Of a stretch of DNA of 53,342 nt, positions 17,666-28,144 are shown in pieces. Made by a program: the position numbers and the translations under genes. The notes under the pieces were generated by a model, which worked only from the letters and a program-made list of their open reading frames with translations, did no database searches and was not told the DNA's origin. The DNA comes from Flavobacteriaceae bacterium (lineage in GTDB: Bacteria > Bacteroidota > Bacteroidia > Flavobacteriales > Flavobacteriaceae). Location of the stretch: NCBI GenBank assembly GCA_027081505.1, contig JALWKK010000054.1, forward strand, positions 1 to 53,342, in the 5' to 3' direction. The number at the start of each line of letters is the position of its first letter. Position 1 is the stretch's first letter.

Positions 17666-19114
17666 TTATCCAACGGATCCTTCCAGACTTATTTCCAGTA
17701 ATTTTTGGGCTTCTACGGCAAACTCCATAGGGAGTTTATTAAGCACTTCTTTACTAAATCCGTTTACAATAAGTGCAATGGCTTTTTCGGTATCGATGCC
17801 GCGTTGGTTGCAATAAAAAATTTGGTCTTCACCTATTTTGCTGGTTGTTGCCTCATGTTCGATTTGGGCGGTTTTGTTTTTTGCTTCGATGTACGGGAAG
17901 GTGTGTGCACCACAGTTATTTCCCATTAACAAAGAATCGCATTGCGAGAAATTTCTGGCGTTTTCGGCACGAGAGCTAATATGTACCAATCCGCGATAAC
18001 TGTTTTGTGATTTTCCGGCGGAAATTCCTTTAGAAATAATAGTGCTTTTTGTGTTTTTTCCAAGATGAATCATTTTGGTTCCCGTGTCTGCTTGTTGATA
18101 ATTATTTGTTACGGCAATAGAGTAAAATTCGCCAACGGAATTATCGCCTTTTAAAATGCAACTTGGGTATTTCCAAGTAACGGCACTTCCGGTTTCTACT
18201 TGTGTCCAAGATATTTTTGAATTTTTATGGCAGATTCCTCTTTTGGTAACAAAATTATATACACCGCCTTTTCCTTCTTTGTTTCCGGGATACCAGTTTT
18301 GTACAGTGGAATATTTAATTTCGGCTCCATCAAGCGCAATAAGTTCTACTACGGCAGCGTGAAGTTGGTTTTCGTCCCGCGAAGGTGCTGTGCATCCTTC
18401 CAGATAACTCACATAACTGTCTTCATCGGCAATGACCAGCGTGCGTTCAAACTGTCCGGTACCTGCTTGATTGATTCTAAAATAAGTTGAAAGCTCCATC
18501 GGGCAACGCACTCCTTTTGGGATGTAACAAAAGGAACCGTCGCTAAAAACGGCACTGTTTAAAGCTGCATAAAAATTATCTTGTCGGGGAACTACGGTTC
18601 CCAAATATTTTTTTACAAGATCCGGATATTCTCGAATGGCTTCGGAAATAGAGCAGAAAATAATTCCTTTTTCTGCCAAAGTTTTCTTAAAAGTAGTTGC
18701 TACCGAAACCGAATCCATAACAATGTCTACAGCAACACCGGCAAGTTTTTTTTGTTCGTCGATAGAAATCCCCAACCTTTTAAATGTATCCAACAACTCA
18801 GGATCTACTTCGTCGAGACTATTGTATTTTGGTTTTTTTGAAGGTGCCGAATAGTAGGATATTTTTTGAAAATCGGGTTTTTCGTAATTTACATTTGCCC
18901 AATCGGGTTCTTGCATTTGTCTCCAATATTTAAATGCCTCTAATCGCCACCGGGTCATCCATTCGGGCTCTTCTTTCTTTTTGGAAATAGCGCGTATAAT
19001 ATCTTCATTTAATCCAACAGGAAAGGTGTCGGATTCTATATCTGTATAAAAACCGTATTCGTATTCCTTGTTTTCAAGGTCTTTTTTTAAATCGTCTTCG
19101 GTAAATTTGCTCAT
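17666..19114 (-). CDS. sufB: Fe-S scaffold protein SufB
   Basis: 482 residues with the full SufB sequence pattern: N-terminal '[16 protein letters not shown]', the middle '[20 protein letters not shown]' and '[27 protein letters not shown]', and the C-terminal '[22 protein letters not shown]', which is the SufB/SufD interface and cluster ligand region. It is the main scaffold for building Fe-S clusters. The gene follows sufA by 19 bp. Confidence 0.97.
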   Translation of the reverse strand: MSKFTEDDLKKDLENKEYEYGFYTDIESDTFPVGLNEDIIRAISKKKEEPEWMTRWRLEAFKYWRQMQEPDWANVNYEKPDFQKISYYSAPSKKPKYNSLDEVDPELLDTFKRLGISIDEQKKLAGVAVDIVMDSVSVATTFKKTLAEKGIIFCSISEAIREYPDLVKKYLGTVVPRQDNFYAALNSAVFSDGSFCYIPKGVRCPMELSTYFRINQAGTGQFERTLVIADEDSYVSYLEGCTAPSRDENQLHAAVVELIALDGAEIKYSTVQNWYPGNKEGKGGVYNFVTKRGICHKNSKISWTQVETGSAVTWKYPSCILKGDNSVGEFYSIAVTNNYQQADTGTKMIHLGKNTKSTIISKGISAGKSQNSYRGLVHISSRAENARNFSQCDSLLMGNNCGAHTFPYIEAKNKTAQIEHEATTSKIGEDQIFYCNQRGIDTEKAIALIVNGFSKEVLNKLPMEFAVEAQKLLEISLEGSVG

Positions 19115-19133
19115 TTGTTATTACGTAATTCAA

Positions 19134-19463
19134 TTATAACGAAAAACTTTCTCCGCATCCACAGGTTCGATTAGCGTTGGGATTGTTAAAAATAAATCCT
19201 TTTCCGTTTAGACCACCACTAAAATCAAGTGTGGTGCCTATTAAGTACAGATAACTTTTTTTGTCGACAACTATCCTTACCGGAGCGTCTTCAAAAAGTT
19301 TGTCTTCGTCTTTTTTGTCTTTATCAAAATCCAATTCATACGAAAGACCCGAACACCCACCACTTTTTACACCCACTCTTACAAAGTGTTTGTTTACATC
19401 GTAACCGCTTTCAGACATAAGCTGTGCTATTTTGTTTTTAGCTATATCACTTACTTGTATCAT
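19134..19463 (-). CDS. sufA: A-type Fe-S carrier SufA/IscA
   Basis: 109 residues with the three conserved cysteines of A-type carriers: Cys37 in KSGGCSGLSYEL and Cys101/Cys103 in RTCGCGESF. It transports Fe-S clusters to target proteins. It is the first gene of the suf operon; the promoter is at 19493-19522. Confidence 0.95.
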   Translation of the reverse strand: MIQVSDIAKNKIAQLMSESGYDVNKHFVRVGVKSGGCSGLSYELDFDKDKKDEDKLFEDAPVRIVVDKKSYLYLIGTTLDFSGGLNGKGFIFNNPNANRTCGCGESFSL

Positions 19464-19492
19464 TGTTAATTAGATTTGTTCTAAATAGAAGG

Positions 19493-19522
19493 CAAATATA
19501 CATTATTTAAAGCATTTTTCAA
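19493..19522 (-). promoter_or_regulatory. Promoter of the suf operon
   Basis: On the minus strand TTG, 19 bases, then a perfect TATATTTG box, 29 bp before the sufA ATG. I see no IscR-like or Fur-like palindrome beside it. Confidence 0.75.
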
Positions 19523-19635
19523 TGATTTTAAATTTTTTTGTAAGTATAAAAAGACGGTTTTTACCTATGACAAAACGTTAAAATTTTCGGACTTACTTTT
19601 CTAATGTTTATTTTCACGGTTAAATTTCGTTAAAA

Positions 19636-22401
19636 ATGAAAAAAAATCTTTTTTACTATCTGTTATTCTTTACTTCTTTTTTGTTTTCACAAAATGTGAG
19701 TTCTTTAGTGAAAAACCTTCCGGTAAAAAGTATAGGTCCTTCTATAATGAGTGGTCGTGTTACGGCATTAGCTGTTAATTCTAAAAACCCTAGCGAATTT
19801 TATGTTGGCTACGCTAGTGGTGGCGTGTGGCATACCACAAATAACGGAACTTCATTTACACCAATTTTAGATACGAGTCCGACACAAAATGTAGGAAGCC
19901 TTGCTGTAGATTGGAAAAATAATATTATTTGGGTAGGAACAGGAGAGGTAAATTCTTCTCGATCTTCTTATTCGGGGATAGGAATTTTAAAATCTTCCGA
20001 TAACGGAAAAACATGGGAAAATGTGGGCTTAACAGATTCGCATCATATTAGCAAAATACTCATTAATCCTGAAAATGCTAACGAAATTATAGTAGGTGTG
20101 TTAGGTCATTTGTATTCTGGTAATGACCAAAGAGGTGTTTTTAAGACAACAGACGGAGGAAAAACTTGGAAAAAGACATTGTTTGTTAACAATCATACGG
20201 GTGTTGTGGATGTTTCGGTTAATCCTAGAAATTTTAACGAGCTCTACGCTTCAACTTGGGATAGAGAGCGAAAAGCTTGGAATTTTAAAGGGAATGGAGC
20301 AGGAAGCGGCATTTATAAAAGCACAGACGGAGGAGATGCTTGGACACTTGTTTCAACTCAAAAAAGTGGATTCCCAACCGGCGAAGGTGTAGGAAGAATA
20401 GGACTGGCAGTGTTTGATGCTAATACGGTATATGCCATTGTGGACAACCAAAACCGAAGAGCCAAAATAAAGGATGAATTAGCTAAAAAAGGGTTGACAA
20501 AAGAAGATTTTAAAACTATGTCGAAAGCTTCTTTTTTAGGAATGGAAGACGCAAAAATTAATGCTTTTTTAAAAAGTAACAATTTCCCCGAAAAATATTC
20601 GGCTAAAGTGTTAAAAAAACGAATAAAAAACAATGAAATTAAGCCCTTAGATTTAGCAATTTATCTGGAAGATGCAAACACACTGCTTTTTGACACTCCG
20701 GTTATAGGAGCGCAGGTTTATAAAAGTAATGATGGCGGAAAAACCTGGAAAAAAACGCACAAGGGATTTTTGGAAGATTTATATTACTCATACGGATATT
20801 ACTTCGGAAGAATACATGTGTCACCACAAGACGTTAATCGTATTTATATTTACGGTGTGCCCATTCTTAGTTCTAAAGACGGTGGAAAAACATTTGCTTC
20901 CATTAATGGAGATAACGTTCATGCCGACCACCATGATTTGTGGATAAATCCCTTTAACCCTAACCACTTAATTAACGGCAATGACGGTGGAGTAAACATA
21001 AGCTATGATGATGGAAAACATTGGATAAAATGCAATACACCTTCGGTTGGGCAGTTTTACAGTGTGAATATAGATTTTGAAAAGCCCTATAACGTTTATG
21101 GAGGATTACAGGATAACGGTGTGTGGACAGGCTCACATACCAATGAAGAAAATGTTGTTTGGCACCAAACCGGAGACTATCCTTTTGATATGATTATGGG
21201 AGGCGACGGAATGCAAGTACAAATAGATTCTCGTAACAGCGATATTGTTTATACCGGTTATCAGTTTGGAAATTATTTTAGGTTAAACCGAAAAACCAAA
21301 GAGCAAACCTATATTCAGCCCAAACATAAGCTGGGAGAAAAACCATATCGATTTAATTGGCAAACCCCTATTTTGTTAAGTCCTCACAATCAAGATATTT
21401 TGTATTTGGGCGGGAATAAATTAATGCGAAGTATGAATCAAGGAAATGATTGGGAAGCCATTTCGCCCGATTTAACAAAAGGAGGTAAAAAAGGAAATGT
21501 GCCTTATGGTACCTTGACTACCATTAGCGAATCACCATTTCAATTCGGGTTGCTCTACACCGGAAGCGATGACGGACTGGTGTATGTTTCTAAAGATGCA
21601 GGAAACAGCTGGACAAGTATTTCCGAAGACTTTCCAAAAGATTTATGGGTTAGCAGGGTTATTGCTTCACAATACAAAAAAGAAAGAGTTTATGTAGCGT
21701 TAAACGGTTATCGCCGGGACGATTTCACACCTTATGTTTATGTAAGTGACGATTACGGAAAAACTTGGAAAAGTATAAAAAGTAATTTGCCGGCAGGTGC
21801 GGTAAATGTGATAAAAGAAGACCCGAAAAACGAAAATTTATTATACATTGGAACCGATAACGGAGCCTATATTTCATTTAATAACGGGCATAATTGGCAA
21901 CGAATAGAAAAAGATTTTCCTGCTGTTGCGGTACACGATTTGGTTATTCATCCCGTAGAAAACGATTTGGTCTTAGGAACCCATGGCAGAAGCCTGTATG
22001 TGGCAGATATTTCCCTGCTTCAAAAAATTACAGACCTAAACCAAACGTATATTTCAGATATAAAACCCGTTCGGTTTTCACCTCGTTGGGGAAGTAAACG
22101 CAGTGCTTGGGGTACCCTATTTGAACCAAAAGTATCTATCCAATATTTTTCACCAGTAGCAGAAAAGTCTTCCATACAAATTACAACCAAAAACGGATCT
22201 GTTTTACAATCGTTTGATGTACAAACCGAAATTGGAATAAATACATTTATCTATGATTTAAGTATTACCGTGAAGGGTAAAAAGATATTAGAAAAAGAAG
22301 GAATAAAGGTAAAGAAAGCAAATAACGGAACTTATTATTTACCGAAAGGAGAATATGTTATAGAGTTAAATTCGGTGAAGTGTAGTTTTAAGATAGAATA
22401 A
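19636..22401 (+). CDS. Secreted BNR/sortilin-type beta-propeller protein
   Basis: 921 residues with a signal peptide (cleavage near LLFFTSFLFSQ). Asp-box/BNR repeats of the form S.DGGKTW recur along the chain: SSDNGKTWENV, KTTDGGKTWKK, KSTDGGDAW, KSNDGGKTWKK, SSKDGGKTF, SYDDGKHW, SKDAGNSW, SDDYGKTWKS. This is the VPS10/sortilin-type or glycosidase-like propeller common in flavobacterial secreted proteins annotated as 'glycosyl hydrolase'. 'YGGLQDNGVWTGSH' and 'DGGVNISYDDG' are typical of that group. The last 100 residues form a separate small beta domain. No catalytic residues can be assigned, and there is no T9SS C-terminal sorting domain that I recognise. Confidence 0.85.
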   Translation: MKKNLFYYLLFFTSFLFSQNVSSLVKNLPVKSIGPSIMSGRVTALAVNSKNPSEFYVGYASGGVWHTTNNGTSFTPILDTSPTQNVGSLAVDWKNNIIWVGTGEVNSSRSSYSGIGILKSSDNGKTWENVGLTDSHHISKILINPENANEIIVGVLGHLYSGNDQRGVFKTTDGGKTWKKTLFVNNHTGVVDVSVNPRNFNELYASTWDRERKAWNFKGNGAGSGIYKSTDGGDAWTLVSTQKSGFPTGEGVGRIGLAVFDANTVYAIVDNQNRRAKIKDELAKKGLTKEDFKTMSKASFLGMEDAKINAFLKSNNFPEKYSAKVLKKRIKNNEIKPLDLAIYLEDANTLLFDTPVIGAQVYKSNDGGKTWKKTHKGFLEDLYYSYGYYFGRIHVSPQDVNRIYIYGVPILSSKDGGKTFASINGDNVHADHHDLWINPFNPNHLINGNDGGVNISYDDGKHWIKCNTPSVGQFYSVNIDFEKPYNVYGGLQDNGVWTGSHTNEENVVWHQTGDYPFDMIMGGDGMQVQIDSRNSDIVYTGYQFGNYFRLNRKTKEQTYIQPKHKLGEKPYRFNWQTPILLSPHNQDILYLGGNKLMRSMNQGNDWEAISPDLTKGGKKGNVPYGTLTTISESPFQFGLLYTGSDDGLVYVSKDAGNSWTSISEDFPKDLWVSRVIASQYKKERVYVALNGYRRDDFTPYVYVSDDYGKTWKSIKSNLPAGAVNVIKEDPKNENLLYIGTDNGAYISFNNGHNWQRIEKDFPAVAVHDLVIHPVENDLVLGTHGRSLYVADISLLQKITDLNQTYISDIKPVRFSPRWGSKRSAWGTLFEPKVSIQYFSPVAEKSSIQITTKNGSVLQSFDVQTEIGINTFIYDLSITVKGKKILEKEGIKVKKANNGTYYLPKGEYVIELNSVKCSFKIE

Positions 22402-22447
22402 TCTTTTTTTATAACAATTCTAAATATTATTAAAACAAGTAAATTGT

Positions 22448-22478
22448 TTGGCTGAGATAACAAGGTGTTGTAATTTTG
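22448..22478 (+). promoter_or_regulatory. Promoter of the sdh operon
   Basis: TTG (22448-22450), 20 bases, then TAATTTTG (22471-22478), fitting the TTG/TAnnTTTG consensus, 28 bp before sdhC. Confidence 0.7.
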
Positions 22479-22506
22479 TCCAACTCAAAAATGTAAATTT
22501 TACACA

Positions 22507-23163
22507 ATGGGAATATTATCCTCATCGATTGCCCGGAAAGTAGCCATGGCACTTTCGGCTTTATTTTTAATTTTCTTCTTATTAATTCATGTATCGGTAA
22601 ATTTAGTATCTGTCTTTAGTGAAGATGCTTTTAATACCGCTTCTCATTTTATGGGAACCAATCCGGTAATTCAATTTGCTATGCAACCTGTTTTACTATT
22701 CGGTGTAGTATTTCATTTTGTCTTAGGGTTTGTTTTAGAAATAAAAAACCGGAAAGCACGTGTTGTAAAATACGTTAAAAACAACGGAGCGGCTAATTCT
22801 ACTTGGATGAGCCGGAATATGATATTTAGTGGATTGGTAATTTTAGCTTTTATAGTTTTACATTTTATAGATTTTTGGTTCCCCGAAATAAATCATAAAT
22901 ACATCGAGGTTTTACCCGAAGACCCATCTAGGTATTATGGAGAATTGGTTCATAAATTTGAAAATCCTATTCGAGTTGGAGCTTATGTAGTTGCTTTCAT
23001 TTTTCTGGCACTACACTTGTTACACGGTTTTCAATCGGCTTTTCAATCTATGGGTTGTAACAATAAATACACAAAATGTGTAAAAAGTTTCGGAAAATTA
23101 TATGCCTTATTAATACCGGCGTTATTTATTTTTATTGCACTTTTTCACTATTTCTCACATTAA
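22507..23163 (+). CDS. sdhC: Succinate dehydrogenase cytochrome b subunit
   Basis: 218 residues with five hydrophobic helices and histidines at their ends (LFLIFFLLIHVSVNLV, VLLFGVVFHFVLGFVLEI, VLHFIDFWFP, LHLLHGFQSAFQSMG, IFIALFHYFSH). This is the B-type (two-haem, menaquinone-reactive) SQR/QFR membrane anchor of Bacteroidota. It anchors SdhA and SdhB and binds the quinone. sdhA follows 12 bp downstream. Confidence 0.93.
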   Translation: MGILSSSIARKVAMALSALFLIFFLLIHVSVNLVSVFSEDAFNTASHFMGTNPVIQFAMQPVLLFGVVFHFVLGFVLEIKNRKARVVKYVKNNGAANSTWMSRNMIFSGLVILAFIVLHFIDFWFPEINHKYIEVLPEDPSRYYGELVHKFENPIRVGAYVVAFIFLALHLLHGFQSAFQSMGCNNKYTKCVKSFGKLYALLIPALFIFIALFHYFSH

Positions 23164-23175
23164 AATAATACATCT

Positions 23176-25191
23176 ATGTCTGTATTAAACTCAAAAGTAC
23201 CCGAAGGTCCTATTAAAGATAAATGGACTAACTACAAAAATAAAGTAAACCTTGTTAATCCTGCAAACAAGCGCAACATAGATATTATTGTTATAGGCAC
23301 CGGCTTAGCCGGCGGGTCTGCTGCTGCTACCCTTGCCGAGCAAGGTTATAACGTAAAAGCTTTTTGTTACCAAGATTCGCCTCGTAGAGCGCACTCAATC
23401 GCCGCTCAAGGAGGAATAAACGCATCAAAAAATTATCAAGGAGACGGCGATTCCGATTACCGCCTTTTTTACGACACCGTAAAAGGAGGCGATTACCGTT
23501 CGCGCGAAGCAAACGTTTATCGATTGGCAGAAGTTTCCGGCAATATAATCGATCAATGCGTATCACAAGGAGTTCCTTTTGCACGTGATTACGGAGGAAA
23601 ATTAGACAATCGCTCGTTTGGAGGCGTACTGGTTTCTCGTACATTTTACGCGAAAGGACAAACAGGGCAACAACTTTTACTAGGTGCCTACAGCGCTATG
23701 AATAGACAAATTGCTCGCGGAAAAATACAAATGTATAACCGCCATGAGATGCTTGATGTAGTGGTTATTGATGGAAAAGCAAGAGGAATTATTGCCAGAA
23801 ATTTAATAACCGGAGAAATAGAGCGACATAGCGCACACGCAGTAGTAATTGCCTCTGGTGGCTACGGAAACGTATATTACCTTTCTACTAACGCAATGGG
23901 TTCTAATGCCACTGCAGCTTGGAAAGCCCATAAGAGAGGAGCTTTTTTTGCCAATCCGTGTTTTACCCAGATACACCCAACCTGTATTCCGCGTTCGGGA
24001 GATTACCAATCTAAACTAACCCTAATGTCCGAATCATTGCGAAACGACGGGCGTATATGGGTTCCTAAAAAATTAGAAGACGCTAAAGCACTTCAACAAG
24101 GAAAATTAAAACCTACTCAAATACCGGAAGAAGACAGAGATTATTATCTGGAAAGAAGATATCCGGCTTTTGGAAACTTAGTGCCTCGTGATGTAGCATC
24201 CAGAGCGGCTAAAGAACGTTGCGATGCCGGTTATGGAGTAAATGCAACCGGTGAAGCTGTGTATCTCGATTTTGCTTCGGCAATTGAAAGATACGGAAAA
24301 GAACAGGCAAACATTCACGGAATTGATAATCCTACAAAAGAAAAAATCACCGAATTGGGCGAAAAAGTCATCGAAGAAAAGTACGGAAACTTATTTCAGA
24401 TGTACGAAAAAATCGTAGACGAAAATCCGTATAAAACGCCTATGATGATTTACCCTGCCACGCATTATACTATGGGCGGTTTGTGGGTAGATTATAACTT
24501 GATGACTACCGTACCCGGGTTGTACTGTATCGGAGAGGCTAACTTTAGTGACCACGGAGCTAATAGACTTGGTGCCTCGGCGTTAATGCAAGGATTGGCA
24601 GACGGTTATTTTGTGCTGCCAAATACCATTGGCGATTACCTGTCTAATGAAATTCGAACCGGAAAAATCCCAACTGATACACCTGAATTTGATGCAGTAG
24701 AAAAAGATGTAAAAGAGCGAATAAACTTCTTTATAAATAACAATGGAACCAAATCTGTAGATTATTTCCATAAAAAATTGGGCAAAGTAATGTGGGATAA
24801 AGTAGGTATGTCTAGAAACGAAAAAGGACTTACCGAAGCAATGGAAGAAATAAAAGCCATTAGGGAAGAGTTTTGGAAAGATGTAAAAGTAACAGGAGCG
24901 GAAAACGAATTAAATCCCGAACTTGAAAAAGCAGGAAGGGTTGCCGATTTCTTAGAACTGGGGGAACTTTTTGCAAAAGATGCGCTTGATAGAAATGAAT
25001 CTTGCGGAGGACATTACAGAGAAGAAAGCGTGGTAAAAGAAGGCGAACAAAAAGGAGAAGCACTTAGAGATGATAAAAACTATGCATACGTTGCCGCTTG
25101 GGAATATACCGGAAACCCCAGAGAAGCTAAGTTACACAAAGAACCTTTAAAATTTGAGTTTATTGAGTTGAAACAGAGGAGTTATAAATAA
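23176..25191 (+). CDS. sdhA: Succinate dehydrogenase flavoprotein subunit
   Basis: 671 residues. The Rossmann motif is [15 protein letters not shown], the covalent-FAD histidine is in the motif [17 protein letters not shown], and the substrate region is '[12 protein letters not shown]'. It oxidises succinate (or reduces fumarate) on the cytoplasmic side. Length fits the long B-type subunit. Normally sdhB follows directly; here 1.7 kb with two foreign-looking genes lies between. Confidence 0.96.
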   Translation: MSVLNSKVPEGPIKDKWTNYKNKVNLVNPANKRNIDIIVIGTGLAGGSAAATLAEQGYNVKAFCYQDSPRRAHSIAAQGGINASKNYQGDGDSDYRLFYDTVKGGDYRSREANVYRLAEVSGNIIDQCVSQGVPFARDYGGKLDNRSFGGVLVSRTFYAKGQTGQQLLLGAYSAMNRQIARGKIQMYNRHEMLDVVVIDGKARGIIARNLITGEIERHSAHAVVIASGGYGNVYYLSTNAMGSNATAAWKAHKRGAFFANPCFTQIHPTCIPRSGDYQSKLTLMSESLRNDGRIWVPKKLEDAKALQQGKLKPTQIPEEDRDYYLERRYPAFGNLVPRDVASRAAKERCDAGYGVNATGEAVYLDFASAIERYGKEQANIHGIDNPTKEKITELGEKVIEEKYGNLFQMYEKIVDENPYKTPMMIYPATHYTMGGLWVDYNLMTTVPGLYCIGEANFSDHGANRLGASALMQGLADGYFVLPNTIGDYLSNEIRTGKIPTDTPEFDAVEKDVKERINFFINNNGTKSVDYFHKKLGKVMWDKVGMSRNEKGLTEAMEEIKAIREEFWKDVKVTGAENELNPELEKAGRVADFLELGELFAKDALDRNESCGGHYREESVVKEGEQKGEALRDDKNYAYVAAWEYTGNPREAKLHKEPLKFEFIELKQRSYK

Positions 25192-25235
25192 CTGTCGGTT
25201 TAAAAAGTTATATTTGTAAGCTGCTTAATAGCATT

Positions 25236-26459
25236 ATGAAAGAAAAATTAATCATAAAAAACTTTGGTCCAATTAAGGATGTTGATTTAGACTTGGGAAA
25301 AATTACCGTATTTATAGGCAAACAAGCTACCGGTAAAAGTACAGTGGCTAAGGTTTTAAGTATTTGCAGATATTTTTCTTATATCGTCGATGATTCAGAA
25401 ATAATTACCGATTACTCTAGCAAATTTTCTAATACTGCTTTATCAGATTGGGACTTAATGGGATTTGAAAGAGAAGACAGTTATATAAAATATACCAACT
25501 CTGATTATGAGGTTGAAATAAAAAATCATAAAAATTTTGATTATGATTATTCAAATCCAAATGAAGAACCTATAAAAATTCCTGTACCATCACTTTTTAA
25601 ACCCACTTTGACTCCAATTTCAGATAAGTTTAAAAAATTGTTTAAGGATTATCAAGAACTAAAACCTAAACGAAAAATGAATTTTGGAATACAAGAAGAT
25701 TGGAATATTCCGCATTCTTTTTTAACAACAGATGTTAAAAATGTTATGAATAATCCCTTCTTTTTTCCGACAGAAAGAGGATTACAATCTATTTTTTCTC
25801 TAGGAAAATCTTCTATTCAAAACTTATCAGATTCACTATTTAATCAATTTGCTTTATTGGATAAGATTTATAAAAATTTCACAAAAGAAACTACTATCGA
25901 ACCTCTTGAAATTAAGTATAAAAGTATAAATAGTATTCCATATTTTAAAGGAGAAAAAGATAGTGAATATTATAAACTATCTCAAGGCGCAAGTGGCTAT
26001 CAATCAACCGTTCCAATTGTTTTAGCTGTAAAACATTATAATGAAATTGAAAACCGAAAACGAACCTTTATAGTAGAAGAACCGGAACAAAATTTATTTC
26101 CAAAAGCACAAAAAAAGCTCGTGGAGTTTATGGCGGAGTCTGTTAATAAATTTAATAACCAGTTTATTCTGCCAACACATAGTCCTTATATTTTAACAAC
26201 CTTGAGCAATTTGATTTACGCTCATAAAATAGGCACCATTGAAAATGGAAAATATGAGAAAGAAACCTGTAAAATTTTACCAAAAAAATATTGGATTGAT
26301 GTAAATAATATTTCAGTTTATTTTTTTAATGAAGGGAAAGCTAAGCCTTTGATAAACACGGAAGATTGTATTATTGATTTAGATGATTTAGACAATGTTT
26401 CAGAAATTATTAATACTGAATTTGATGCGTTATTAAATTTAGAAGTTCAAAATGATTGA
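25236..26459 (+). CDS. AAA/ABC-type ATPase of an inserted two-gene module
   Basis: 407-residue ATPase of the OLD/SMC-like (AAA_15/AAA_21) class. The N-terminus 'LIIKNFGPIKDVDLDLGKIT' leads to Walker A GKQATGKST (residues 28-36). The C-terminal half has a signature-like LSQGASGYQS, Walker B FIVEEPEQNLFP and the switch histidine THSPYILTTL. The middle part is variable. There is no TOPRIM domain of the OLD kind. It is preceded by a TATATTTG box at 25209-25216 (no clear -33). It overlaps the next gene by 8 bp and separates sdhA from sdhB; the DNA looks more AT-rich than sdh. Such ATPases usually pair with a nuclease effector in defence modules, so that role is likely but unproven. Confidence 0.8.
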   Translation: MKEKLIIKNFGPIKDVDLDLGKITVFIGKQATGKSTVAKVLSICRYFSYIVDDSEIITDYSSKFSNTALSDWDLMGFEREDSYIKYTNSDYEVEIKNHKNFDYDYSNPNEEPIKIPVPSLFKPTLTPISDKFKKLFKDYQELKPKRKMNFGIQEDWNIPHSFLTTDVKNVMNNPFFFPTERGLQSIFSLGKSSIQNLSDSLFNQFALLDKIYKNFTKETTIEPLEIKYKSINSIPYFKGEKDSEYYKLSQGASGYQSTVPIVLAVKHYNEIENRKRTFIVEEPEQNLFPKAQKKLVEFMAESVNKFNNQFILPTHSPYILTTLSNLIYAHKIGTIENGKYEKETCKILPKKYWIDVNNISVYFFNEGKAKPLINTEDCIIDLDDLDNVSEIINTEFDALLNLEVQND

Positions 26460-26886
26460 GGAAAGATTAAATCAATGTGAAGAGTCAAAACAAGATTCAG
26501 TAATTTTATTAAAGGAGAAAAAGAGTGTTTATAGATTAATTAATTCAAATAATGATAGAATTTCAATATATGAGATAGATGGTTGTGTTTATGATGCCGG
26601 TTCTAGAGAAACAAGGTGTGATTATTTGTTAAACACCGGCGATAAATTATTCTTTATTGAATTAAAAGGAATTAATGTAAGAAAAGGATTAAACCAAATA
26701 CTTACATCAATAAGAAAGTTAAAACAATATTTTAATTACGACTCAATAAACGCACGAATAGTCACAACAAGAGGTCAAAAACCTAAAAGGTTAAACACTT
26801 TTAAAGAATATAGAGATTTAGTTAAATTAATAGGTACAAGAGGGGTTGTTTTAAAAAACTCACCTTTTGAAGAAAAAATAAATTAA
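26452..26886 (+). CDS. Small PD-(D/E)XK nuclease-like protein
   Basis: 144 residues of no family I can name. The centre reads [19 protein letters not shown], i.e. Asp57, Glu70 and Lys72 in the D-x(n)-ExK spacing of PD-(D/E)XK nucleases, with the expected hydrophobic strand before ELK. A helix with '[16 protein letters not shown]' and the strand 'NARIVTTRG' follow, as in that fold. The start overlaps the ATPase stop by 8 bp, so the pair is translationally coupled and probably acts together. sdhB begins 8 bp downstream, so this module is cotranscribed with an essential respiratory operon. Inactive members of the fold exist, so nuclease activity is inference. Confidence 0.7.
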   Translation: MIEERLNQCEESKQDSVILLKEKKSVYRLINSNNDRISIYEIDGCVYDAGSRETRCDYLLNTGDKLFFIELKGINVRKGLNQILTSIRKLKQYFNYDSINARIVTTRGQKPKRLNTFKEYRDLVKLIGTRGVVLKNSPFEEKIN

Positions 26887-26894
26887 AGATTATT

Positions 26895-27641
26895 ATGAAT
26901 CTTACACTAAAAATTTGGCGCCAAAAAAGTCCCGAAGATAAAGGGAAAATGGTAGCGTATAAGGTTACTGATATTTCTGAGCATATGTCTTTTTTAGAAA
27001 TGTTAGATGTATTAAACGAACAATTGGTAGAAGCCAGCGAAGACCCCATTGCCTTTGACCACGATTGTAGAGAAGGCATTTGCGGAATGTGTTCGCTGTA
27101 TATTAACGGTGAAGCACACGGTCCCGATCGTGGAATTACCACTTGCCAGTTACATATGCGTATGTTTAACGACGGAGACACAATTTATATTGAGCCTTGG
27201 AGGGCAAAAGCATTTCCCGTGATTAAAGATTTAATTGTTGACAGAACCTCTTTAGACCGTATTCAACAAGCAGGAGGGTTTATAAGCGTTAATACCTCGG
27301 GAAATACACAGGATGCAAATGCAATTCCCATTTCAAAACACGCAGCAGACGAAGCGATGGATGCAGCTACTTGTATAGGTTGCGGTGCATGTGTAGCAAC
27401 ATGTAAAAACTCATCGGCAATGCTGTTTGTAGGGGCAAAAATTTCGCAATATGCATTATTGCCTCAAGGTCAAATTGAAGCTACCGACAGGGTGTTAAAT
27501 ATGGTACGCCAAATGGACTTGGAAGGTTTTGGAAATTGTACAAACACCGGAGCTTGTGAAATAGAATGCCCTAAAGGAATTTCTCTGGTAAATATAGCCA
27601 GAATGAATAGAGAATTTTTAAAAGCTAGTTTGAAAGGATAA
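26895..27641 (+). CDS. sdhB: Succinate dehydrogenase iron-sulfur subunit
   Basis: 248 residues with the [2Fe-2S] motif CREGICGMC, the [4Fe-4S]/[3Fe-4S] motifs [11 protein letters not shown] and the final [15 protein letters not shown]. It carries electrons from SdhA to SdhC. B-type cysteine spacing agrees with the anchor. It is separated from sdhA by the ATPase-nuclease pair but still on the same strand, with an intrinsic terminator 35 bp downstream. Confidence 0.96.
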   Translation: MNLTLKIWRQKSPEDKGKMVAYKVTDISEHMSFLEMLDVLNEQLVEASEDPIAFDHDCREGICGMCSLYINGEAHGPDRGITTCQLHMRMFNDGDTIYIEPWRAKAFPVIKDLIVDRTSLDRIQQAGGFISVNTSGNTQDANAIPISKHAADEAMDAATCIGCGACVATCKNSSAMLFVGAKISQYALLPQGQIEATDRVLNMVRQMDLEGFGNCTNTGACEIECPKGISLVNIARMNREFLKASLKG

Positions 27642-27675
27642 TAATTCCGACCAGTTATTTTTAATATTTATTAAA

Positions 27676-27708
27676 GGCTGTTTTAGTTACTAAAACGGTC
27701 TTTTTTTT
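27676..27708 (+). terminator. Terminator of the sdh operon
   Basis: 11-bp stem GGCTGTTTTAG / CTAAAACGGTC (two G-U pairs) with a 3-base loop followed by eight Ts. Confidence 0.85.
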
Positions 27709-27737
27709 ATCTTGCTTAAAAAAATGAACTTTATACT

Positions 27738-27813
27738 GAATACGAATTCAATATAGTTCAATTTCAAGATATCTCATTAAACTATTTTCATTCTGTAACG
27801 GCATTAACCATTC
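27738..27813 (+). repeat. Dispersed 76-bp repeat, copy R2
   Basis: Matches the reverse complement of 10648-10723 at 69 of 76 positions without gaps. It ends a few bases before the aminotransferase remnant, whose start codon is missing, so the repeat appears to lie on what was the 5' end of that gene. Confidence 0.85.
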
Positions 27814-27828
27814 TATTAAGAATAGGTA

Positions 27829-28144
27829 ATTATATCTAAACTCCCAACCATTACTACATCCATTTTTTTCATAATGAGCAAAATAGCAAAAGAACATAAT
27901 GCGATAAATCTTTCGCAAGGTTTTCCGGATTTTAATAGTGATGAGGCTTTAATTAATCTGGTTTCCGAAGCAATGAAAAACGGATACAATCGGTACGCTC
28001 CTGTGCAAGGCGACATAGAACTTAGAAACGTTATTGCAACAAAACTAAAATCCCTATACGGAAAAGAGTATTGTCCAAACACAGAAGTAACTGTTACTGC
28101 CGGAGCAACACAAGCCATTTTTACAGCTATGGCGACACTTATAA
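27829..28144 (+). pseudogene. Aminotransferase remnant, broken at both ends
   Basis: Reading from 27829 gives IISKLPTITTSIFFIMSKIA, then AINLSQGFPDFNSDEALI, YNRYAPVQGDIELR and EVTVTAGATQAIFTAMATLI. This is the N-terminal quarter of a class I/II PLP aminotransferase of the methionine/kynurenine aminotransferase type. The expected ATG in front of 'SKLP' is absent and the in-frame codons upstream run into a stop at 27823. At the 3' end the IS982 element starts after ATLI, and the sequence beyond the element does not continue the gene. About 290 C-terminal residues, including the PLP lysine, are missing. A frame starting at the internal ATG (27874) would not make an enzyme. Confidence 0.85.

Noticed and set aside
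25192-25235. Insertion-site duplications around the ATPase-nuclease pair
   Set aside because: I compared the sequence after sdhA with that before sdhB and found no convincing direct or inverted repeats.
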